Source of the DNA: Naganishia liquefaciens
Lineage: Eukaryota > Basidiomycota > Tremellomycetes > Filobasidiales > Filobasidiaceae
NCBI GenBank assembly: GCA_013423385.1
Contig: BLZA01000019.1
Coordinates: 248,001 to 312,000, forward strand
DNA: 64,000 bases
Direction: 5' to 3'
Shown piece after piece: positions 56,741 through 64,000 of the stretch (its first letter is position 1; every line of letters starts with the position of its first letter). The notes under the pieces are model-generated. The model was not told the DNA's origin. It worked only from the letters and a program-made list of their open reading frames with translations, and ran no database searches. The position numbers and the translations under genes were made by a program.

Positions 56741-57857
56741 AGTCAGTGCTGACAAGAGCGACGCTAGGGCGCACAAGGACGACTATACAGCTGACTACAC
56801 GCTACGGCAACCAACCAGCGCTCCCGCAACTTGCGGATCGGTCCGAAGCTGTTTGTTACCGCGAGGTTTGTTCCCGAAGCGGGATCGAATGGGCGGGCCA
56901 TCAACGAACCGCATCACCGAATGGCAATACGCGCTGGCTGAGCTGTCTTGCAGCAATAATTTCTGTTGATGCTCAGAGAAGACGACACCCTAGTCTGCGA
57001 GCCGCCGTATACATAGCTTGAGATATCACAGTGGGGACAAAATCGAGACCCAGTGTACTGGTGTTCAAGCGAACGAAAGCTCTGCCCACTATGTAGCTCA
57101 GCCACACAGCTTGTCATTTGACTGTAAAGACGGTAGACTACCTGCTGTCAAGCGAATGAGAAACCACGCGCCCCGGAGCAGAGGGTTCCCCCAATTCAAT
57201 CATGAGCGGCGAAAGGGGCCTGGAAAGGGGCTCTTCGGTTCGCACCGTGGCAATCCGGTCAATGAACTTGATCTGGGCACAATGTCCGAAAGTTTTGTTT
57301 GTGGGACTTGGATACAGATATGCTGTTTAAGAGCTGATTCGCGCTTTGATGAGACTGAGCCGGACGTAATGGTCGCACGGACTCTCCAGTAAATACAAAG
57401 AATCATACGCTCTCCAATCGCCATATAGGATGTTATCAGACAAACGGCGAGCGCGTGTTGGACTTTGCCTTTCTTTCTAAGGGTTAGCTGGGCTGAGCCC
57501 TCCGTTGTATCACAAGGAAAGTATCGCCGTGCACCAAGGACAAGGGTAAAGACCTCGTCGTCATCCGGAGAATGCAATAATGTGTATACGACAATGTACC
57601 TTTGGCTGCCGCTTATTAGGACTGTAAGGCTCATGACTGCCGAGATATGACGTAGGCCTTGGACCCGGAACAACCCTTGACATTCTGTGTGTCGCGTTAC
57701 AGATCATGCCGACGGAGGCGTCTCGAGTGCAGCAGGATTGCGGATATTCGTGTACGAGTACCGAAGACCTCTTGTGCCTGACACTGTTCAAAGTAGAAAT
57801 CTGGCAGTGAGCCTGAAGAGGCGAACCATTTCTGTCTTGCGGTCACGAGCGAAAGAC

Positions 57858-58538
57858 CTATTTCCACAGCTCGACTCGATGTGCGTCGAGTATTTTCTTG
57901 AGCCGTTTTTCCCTCTTATTTGGTAGAATGGCGAGAGCTGTAGGCTCGTTTTCACTGCATCGAGCCACGAGTCAGGTGAAGACAAGAAATTTAGGACGAG
58001 AAATACGTACGGCTCTTCAATCCACTATAATCGAGACGTGGATTTGTCAGCTTTCGAGGAGACATGGACGGTTCAGCCGACGGGTACTAAGATACACTCA
58101 CCAGATGATGCTCGATCGGCGGTGTTGCGTTCGTCAAGGCATTCGACAGACTCCGGATCGTCTCTTCATCGGGCGTCTAGGAATACGAGCCAGCTCCAGC
58201 ACGACCGCCTCTGGCTTATAAGTATCTGCTCACTTGAAGAATGGCCTATGAGATCCGGACTACAGTATCAGACACCATTCCACCCACTCGGCTGCTCTAC
58301 TCACCTTGCGCATATGCTTCCAATCCGCTGTGTAATCCTTCATGGCCTGATTCTCCCGCTGCAGATGCATGATCGCTGTTGCAGCGTGCGAACCTTGGGC
58401 GATCAACGGTCCTATGGGCCATTTTTCAACGTCCAAAAGATCTCTTCTTATGATGATCTGCATCGTAAGAGCTCCGACTCTGGGATTGGGGGATTCCGAG
58501 GGTGTAGGTGTGGGACCGTCGGGAGTTGCGGTGGACAT
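57858..58538 (-). CDS. PTRHD1-like protein (peptidyl-tRNA hydrolase 2 fold)
   Basis: Small protein of the PTH2 superfamily branch containing human PTRHD1; function poorly known. ATG at 58538 (MSTATPDGPTPTPSESPN) leads into the core LTMQIIIRRDLLDVEKWPIG, PLIAQGSHAATAIMHLQ and DWKHMRK. After a long intron the next exon reads TPDEETIRSLSNALTNATPP, IEHHLWIEEP, and a final exon NEPTALAILPNKREKRLKKI ends HRVELWK with TAG at 57858-57860. Family members usually have VVLE between MRK and the PDE motif. Here VVLE can be read at 58194-58205 but is cut off from the following codons by 17 nt, so the working splice site appears to lie after it, deleting four residues. Length about 140 residues. Confidence 0.8.
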
Positions 58539-59012
58539 TGCGTGACGGTGTAGTGGAACGATAAGAGCGCTATTCCTGCAACTGAATTCCCCGATGACAG
58601 ATAAGTTCAAACTGAACCTTCGATACATGTACTCGTCGGAGGTCGCTATGGGCCATCAGACGTCATGGAGATCGCACTGTACAACCATCTCTTGCGTCCC
58701 AGAAGAAGGACGTGCACGACCTCGACCAAGTGAGACAAGCAAGACGGGTTTACGTAACATCCCTCGATTGTTGGTGCGCCCCGTCGCTTGAGCTTGCTCA
58801 TCGTCCCCCTTCGAAAGATGACGTTCGCACCTGATCACGATGATGCTGGCAAGAGATGTTCACAGTCAGCTTATCATATCCGGCATCGAGCTACAAATCA
58901 TCGATTTCGTATTTCAAACCGTCAAAAAGGCATCCAAGAAATAACTTCTGAGACGACGCGGCAGCAATAACACCCTCAACGACTCCAAGTGCAGTTCAGC
59001 AAGCTCTTCGAC
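58539..59012. promoter_or_regulatory. Divergent promoter region, PTRHD1-like / UFD1
   Basis: 474 bp between outward start codons. No element stands out. Confidence 0.5.
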
Positions 59013-61186
59013 ATGTACAGAGGCTACAACAACAGTAGGTTGGCGACCACGGTCTGGATTATGATTCGCTCCGTTACTGATCAGCAATTGCTAGTGGATG
59101 ATGAAGAGGATGAAGATGATGCCAATCTGCCCATTCTCCCTAGTGGATCAGGTTCTCATCGAGGCGCATCAGGATCCCGCCCAAGCTCCGGACGAAGCAC
59201 TCCAGGCATAGGGGGCGGCGGTCCAGGCGGCTTTGGAATTCGTCAAGGTGCACAGGGAATCGGTGCGCGAGGTGGACCAGGAGGCTTTGGCGGCGCGGGT
59301 GGTTTGCTTGGGCATTTGATGAATGGTGGATTTGGCGGTGGGATGGGCATGGGTATGGGCATGGGTTTCGGCATGAATCGAGGTCCGGCGGATCCAGGGT
59401 GAGTGTGCAATTCGAAGTGGTATATGGAAGGTTGGAGACGAGTGCTGATTGCTCATTCGTGGATCAGGGCGTTCAACGAATATTTCAAAGCCTACTCGGT
59501 CGCAGTCATGAATGGGAGAGAACGACCGGAGCTTGCCTATGGTGGCAAAAGTAAGATTGACCGGATTATGAATCGTATCTGAGTATCTAACATTATGTTG
59601 TTACAGTCATCATGCCTCCATCTGCCTTGGCAACTCTTAGTGAGTTCATCCTTGCGAGCGTACGCCTATGAGCAGGACTCACTTTCCTTTCGCAGCATCA
59701 CTGGAAATCGAAGGGCCGTGGACTTTCAATCTGAAGAACCCCAAAAACCCCTCCGCTCTCTCGACACACGCCGGCGTACTGGAATTCATCGGCGAAGAAG
59801 GATGTTGCTATCTACCAGCTTGGGTAGGTTTCGAGGTTGACCCGATGCAGCGTTTGTTATGATTGGACTGACAAGCATACATTGTAGATGATGAAGCAGC
59901 TAAATCTGACTGAAGGAGATCCCATTAGCGTTCGTGGTGCCAAGCTACCAAAGGGCAAGATGGTCAAGCTCCAAGCGCAAACGGTGGACTTCCTCGAAGT
60001 AGCTGATCCAAAGGCTGCGTGAGTTTTGTTTCTGAATGAATATCCTAGGCGTATCTGAATAGACTCATTTTGCCAGACTTGAGCAAGCCCTTCGATACTT
60101 TTCAGTTCTCACGAAGGGAGATATCATCGAGGTCTCTTTCAGCATGCTCACGTTTGAGTTTCTGATTGTCGAAATCACACCCGAAGGGCCAGGAATCAAC
60201 ATCATTGATACGGATCTCGAGGTCAGTATTGCGCAAGAGAAAGTGACGAACTCTGCGAAAAAATGCTTAAATGTGGGATCAGGTCGATTTCGATGCACCC
60301 AAGGGATACGTCGAACCCAAACCCGCTCCGCCGGTCCCGATAGCCACCATGGCTGACAAGCTCAAGATCGATATCAATTCCCTGGATTCTGCTGCGTCTA
60401 CAAGACCATCGTCTGCCGCGTCTTCTAGGACAGGTGCTTCAGGCCCCGCGCCAATATCCGGCGGATACGAGTCTTTCAAGGGCACTGGAGCGACTTTGAA
60501 CGGCCGCAAAACGAAGGGCAAAGGACTTGCCAAGCAGATTCAGGGTGTAGACAAAGACAGCAAGATCACAAGAACAGAGTGAGTGCGCGCGAAAAAAACA
60601 TACGTTAAAATGGTCGAATGACATTCTTCCCCCTCTCAGCAAAGCTCGAGTAGTGACCAATGAATCGATCGCGAACGATGGAAGAATGGTACCAGCGGCG
60701 CTAGACCTGCCTCCAGGGAAGCTTTTCTTTGGCTTCACTTACAAACCTTTCGATCCAAAAGCGACAACTATCAAGAAGGTTGAGCCGGAAGATGGTGCAG
60801 GTGTATGTCATGTCGATTTGCGCTATCGCCGTCCCAGCTGATGAAAATCTCTTGCCATGTAGGCTGCGGCGACTCCATCTTTCGTTGGACCCGGTACCAC
60901 CCTCTCCGGTAGAAGACCTACAGGCGCAGGCGATAACGCCGCTGCCCCTCAAAGAACAAAATTGGCAGCCGTCAAAGAGGAGACGAAGGAAGATCCTTGG
61001 GCGAAGCTAGGGTCCGGCGCGAAGTTAAACACTCGCACATCAGCACCAGCAACTTCTGCAAACGTCCAGCCGATTGGAGGTCGATCGGATGCAATCGTCA
61101 TTGACGATGACGAGTTGATGCATGACAGTGGTTCTGAGTTTAACGGCTTCGACGAAGACGATATCATTGAAATCGATTCTGATTAG
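59013..61186 (+). CDS. UFD1: UFD1, Cdc48 cofactor for ubiquitin-dependent protein extraction
   Basis: Partner of Npl4 on Cdc48/p97 in ER-associated degradation. The start ATG at 59013 gives MYRGYNN, and after intron 1 an acidic stretch (MDDEEDEDDANLPILPSG) and a Gly/Met-rich segment (GGFGGGMGMGMGMGFGMNRG) of about 115 residues in all, not found on yeast or human Ufd1. The double-psi barrel domain follows: FNEYFKAYSVAVMNGRERPE, GGKIIMPPSALATL, LEIEGPWTFNL, HAGVLEFIGEEGCCYLPAWM, LRYFSVLTKGDIIEV and FEFLIVEITPEGPGINIIDTD. The C-terminal part has LDLPPGKLFFGFTYKPFDP and an acidic end (DIIEIDSD), stop TAG 61184-61186. Seven introns. Cysteine-poor and cytosolic/nuclear. Confidence 0.93.
59209..59402 (+). 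repeat. Gly/Met low-complexity coding repeat in UFD1
   Basis: GGN and ATGGGC-type units encode GGGG-PGG-F repeats and a (GM) run; the most regular part is GGCATGGGTATGGGCATGGG near 59345-59366. This is coding microsatellite sequence that can expand or contract in steps of two residues. Confidence 0.8.
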
Positions 61187-61630
61187 GTCGGAAGGCAGGG
61201 CTTCCTAGGTAAGCTCAATTGGCCAAAAGGGTTGCTGGCAGGTGCGCAGCCATAGTCATGGTCGAGCTTTTTCGTTGTATCAGCTATTTAATTGAGCGCC
61301 GGCATGCGTGGAAGCTATGCGACAGGCAAGGTGCATTATGGAAGCAAACAATTCCAGTCGCATGTGAACGCGCGTGATGATATACCTTGATGCGAATAAA
61401 AGTCCCATTTGACCAGAAAAGCCCCTTCATGCAGTTGTCAGTCAACGGATAGCCCTAGACGTGGTTGAACAGCTGTATGGTTGCACAACGCAAGACCGAT
61501 ATACGATCATGACAGTGAGACCCGCAAGTGACTGTATCGTAAGCAACACGTGGGAGGATGGGCGCCATGCTGCCTTCATCTGATAGCGAGTTCGCAGTCC
61601 GCTCGAATGCGCAATTTTTTCCAAATAAGG
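61187..61630. other. Convergent 3' flank, UFD1 / ZIP3-like
   Basis: 444 bp between facing stop codons. No gene seen; small frames only. Confidence 0.5.
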
Positions 61631-63372
61631 CTAGCCCTGAGGAATAAATCGCGAATGATTTCTTGAAGCAGTCGCAGCTTCACTGGGACCAATCCAGCTG
61701 TCTGTTCGTCTTCGAGGAGTAGCTTGGCGCTCGGCGGGCGTTCGTCTCTGGTAAGGAGTTTCAGGGTGGTTCTGCACGTTCAAAACGGAACGGGGACGAG
61801 CTATAGGAGCGATGAAGGTATCATAGTCATCAGCAACAGCCTCCAGAACAGAACAAGCCTGGCAACGATACCTACATGATGCATGGCCGCTCGTAAGGAC
61901 GGACCGAACAGGCGCAATTTGGAATGCAGTCGAAGGTCGCGTTTGGGCCATGCCATGTCCTCCGCGTGGATCTATCGCTGGTGAAGAGCCTTGTGCAGTC
62001 TGGCCGTCGAATCTGTATTGTCTACAAGAATCATGAGCTCTTTGCGCCTCTGTTTGGCTTAGCTGATACTGACTGTAACCGCTTCCTGACGCTAGCCCTG
62101 CTGCTCGTCCTTGATACGTTTCGCTCAATGTCCAATCCTATATGCGAGTCTTGAGCAAGTGTCTGGTTATGGACAGCCGAGTGACCGGGAACGGCGCTAG
62201 ACATCGGATGGAATGGCATTCTGGAAGGAGTCATCATGCTTTGCTGCTGAATGTCATGAAGTTGCCCTCGGTCTTCATGATGTGCAGTGGAGCTTCTGTA
62301 TGTTAGACTAAAGGCTGTGGTCAGTTCAGATACGGAAGTTTGGTTCAGGTCAGACAGAAAAAACACTCACTCCGCCTCCTCCTCTGCTCGGACACGCTTT
62401 TGCGGTGAAGTACCGAGGACATCCGGGTGCTTGAAGGTTCTGGTATCATTTGTCCTGACTGATGCCAAAACCGCACCAACATCTTTGCTGATCGCTCGAC
62501 ATTGGAGACCAGATCTATCGGGAGGAGGGCGAGAGACATTTAGCGGCACAACTCCATGTTGTCCACGCAACGCGGCGCCCGCTTGCACTGCAACCATAGA
62601 TGATCCGCCATTTTCAAGCGGTTCTCCAGCTCCAAATCCATCGATAGAAGGCCGTTGATTCTCCCTACCACACTCTGTACTAGGATTCTTTGGCACTTTA
62701 CCGGTGATCAGGAAATGTCTCCCGGCATCGGAGCTGGAGTGCTGTCTCGGAATAGGTCGTATAAGAGCGGGTGACTTGAAAGCTCGGTCTGATACTTGTC
62801 CTGCTCCATTCGAAAGACTGGCAAGTTCTCGCTTTAAGCGAATCGCCTCACCCCGGGATGCCTCGAGTTCCGCCACGACCTTGCTGTTCTCTCTGATCTG
62901 CTGTGCCGCCTTTTTCAAGGCTTTGTTTTGCTTCGAAATCTGTTCCCGAAGGTGTGAAACTAGTCGGGATATCTCGGCCTGCTGGAAATTAATGGTCCTG
63001 CTGGCAGTCGCCAAGGATCCTAGAGGAGTAGAAAACCAACTTAGGAGTTTGGCGTCCATGGAGGGTGTGATTTTGTACGTCGAGATCGGCGACGATTTGC
63101 AATGTGTGCAGACTCCTACTTGATGATCATGCCTGTCACAAAGAAAATGTCCACATTCTGTCATCCAGAAACGGTCTGATCCTGAGCGAAAGGTTTCCTC
63201 CAGGGGATGATAGCTGATAGGGGTATCTACCTTTTCAGCGCGATTTCGCGTGTAAGCTCGTATAATTCAGTCGAGCGTACCATATTGAGCATGTGATAAA
63301 ATCAAAGAACCATGGATTTCCACCTCCCTCAGTAGAGTCGACGGCGGACGTAGAGAAGTTGACGTTCGCCAT
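61631..63372 (-). CDS. ZIP3/RNF212-like RING protein (meiotic crossover E3 ligase family)
   Basis: Candidate SUMO/ubiquitin ligase of the meiotic recombination machinery. ATG at 63372 (MANVNFSTSAVDSTEGGG); exon 1 ends inside the second RING cysteine codon, and removing the intron that begins GTACGC gives CSICYHPLEETFRSGSDRF, WMTECGHFLCDRHDHQVGV, CTHCKSSPIS, a complete RING. Next come the family block DAKLLSWFSTPLGSLATA, then a coiled coil (FQQAEISRLVSHLREQISKQ, NKALKKAAQQIRENSKVVAE) and a disordered Ser/Pro/Arg-rich tail. The order RING, coiled coil, disordered tail is that of Zip3, RNF212 and HEI10. The middle exon is 62367-63164 or so; the 3' exons (ending TPYQRRTPAERQATPRRR, stop 61631-61633) depend on an intron near 62045-62090 with a weak donor and are less certain. 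Confidence 0.75.
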
Positions 63373-63925
63373 CCTGAAGGTCGATGATGGTTATGATTAT
63401 GAGATCCGGGAATCGATGGAAGCATACACGCTGGCTCAGATCTATCGCAGTGAGGTCGAGACGAGACAGTCTGTAGAGTAAGAATCCAGGATTCCACCTT
63501 GAACGGGGCGCGCTCTAGGGTCTTGCTGGACAGTCTACTTGATATCGCTTATGAAGACCTTCGCAACTTGAGTCGATAGATTCTAGATGGACCTTACATC
63601 ATCAAGCATGGCGGCCACGCGAGATTGTGGGGGCACCGGGGGCGAAAGTCGAGTTTCGGTTCGATCTTCGGTTGGGGAATGGTCCATCTGGTATGATGCG
63701 TCCTATTCCAGATAAGAACTCGCACTGCCGGTATCTGGCTCGACAGCGGTTCACGGACACATTGATCATCGCTATTGAACATCAGTCAACATACCGTCCC
63801 TCTACCGCACCTTACGCTTCGCTGCTCGTTCGATTCGTTCGTCTCCTTCGGTTTCTCTTTCTTCGCCCTTCACCGTCTCGCGGTATCCCGTATCAAGTCT
63901 CCGCTTCTCCAGTTCACTCATCGGA
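63373..63925. promoter_or_regulatory. Divergent promoter region, ZIP3-like / GPD1
   Basis: 553 bp between outward start codons. The last 120 bp (63800-63920) are strongly pyrimidine-rich, a common feature before the start of highly expressed fungal glycolytic-type genes. A small spliced frame at 63416-63587 is discussed in the findings. Confidence 0.5.
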
Positions 63926-64000
63926 ATGGGCAGGGAAAAAATTGCGATTGTTGGTAGTGGCAATTGGGGTTCCGCTATCGCCAAGATTGCAGCCCAGAAT
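63926..64000 (+). CDS. GPD1: Glycerol-3-phosphate dehydrogenase (NAD), N-terminal 25 codons
   Basis: ATG at 63926 begins MGREKIAIVGSGNWGSAIAK and the frame runs off the end of the window. The GSGNWGSAIA stretch is the nearly invariant nucleotide-binding motif of NAD-dependent glycerol-3-phosphate dehydrogenases, which make glycerol-3-phosphate from dihydroxyacetone phosphate for osmotic balance and redox. No N-terminal peroxisomal or mitochondrial extension is present. Because only the Rossmann start is in view, a paralogue of the same family cannot be distinguished. Confidence 0.9.
   Translation, partial: MGREKIAIVGSGNWGSAIAKIAAQN

Larger units (their letters stand above)
56669..57857. other. 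Interval between CYB2 start and PTRHD1-like stop
   Basis: 1.19 kb with both flanking genes on the minus strand. It holds the CYB2 promoter. A minus-strand frame at 57200-57634 begins with ATG (MSLTVLISGSQRYIVVYTLL) and runs 144 codons without a stop, but I recognise no family and no splice partners, so it is not called as a gene. Confidence 0.45.

Overview
This 64 kb window is nuclear DNA from a filamentous or yeast-like basidiomycete, most likely a tremellomycete (Cryptococcus/Kwoniella/Tremella side). The evidence is eukaryotic gene structure throughout: nearly every gene is cut by many 45-70 nt GT-AG introns, micro-exons of 25-40 nt are common, and the gene set fits that group (white-collar-2 type photoreceptor partner, COP9 signalosome subunit, cytochrome b2, basidiomycete-style Ufd1 and RNF10-like proteins). 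The species cannot be told from the sequence alone. I see no tRNA, rRNA, CRISPR array or recognisable transposon or virus-derived element.

Layout, left to right. The 3' end of a probable heparinase-like protein (2-316, +); membrane dipeptidase (573-2600, -); RNF10-like RING protein (3025-5424, -); TMEM14 membrane protein (5858-6413, +); a gene-poor patch holding a deleted GH28 polygalacturonase pseudogene (7780-8945, +); a GCK-III type STE20 kinase (9676-12278, +); RRP15 (12526-13588, -); a 2.1 kb gap; malate dehydrogenase (15666-17104, +); an unrecognised 339-residue protein (17269-18288, -) head to head with WC-2 (18976-22011, +); PP2C phosphatase (22348-24195, -) head to head with an ornithine cyclodeaminase family protein (24484-25677, +); AIF/AMID-like oxidoreductase (26436-27877, +); IST1 (28413-29778, +); 2OG-Fe(II) oxygenase (29956-31672, -); CFT2/CPSF100 (32096-35547, +); chorismate mutase (35945-37167, +); alpha-arrestin (37258-41402, -); CSN4 (41488-43597, -); GPN3 (43965-45135, +); glutamate 5-kinase (45195-47444, -); MSC7-type aldehyde dehydrogenase (47964-50521, +); PhoD-like phosphatase (50967-54391, +); cytochrome b2 L-lactate dehydrogenase (54598-56668, -); PTRHD1-like protein (57858-58538, -); UFD1 (59013-61186, +); ZIP3/RNF212-like RING protein (61631-63372, -); and the first 25 codons of glycerol-3-phosphate dehydrogenase (63926-64000, +).

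The genes are mostly conserved housekeeping functions with no common pathway; I find no biosynthetic cluster, mating-type locus or defence island. Density is about one gene per 2.3 kb, with several convergent pairs separated by 60-250 bp and one tandem pair (CSN4, arrestin) separated by only 85 bp. The less ordinary points are the GH28 pseudogene, an apparent start-codon-only first exon in the glutamate 5-kinase gene, a long disordered insertion in its PUA domain, a Gly/Met-rich N-terminal extension on UFD1, a possible eroded exon edge in the PTRHD1-like gene, runs of micro-exons, GC-AG introns, and a strong 21 bp dyad upstream of IST1. Gene models were spliced by eye; exon edges given were checked for reading frame and conserved motifs but not against transcripts.
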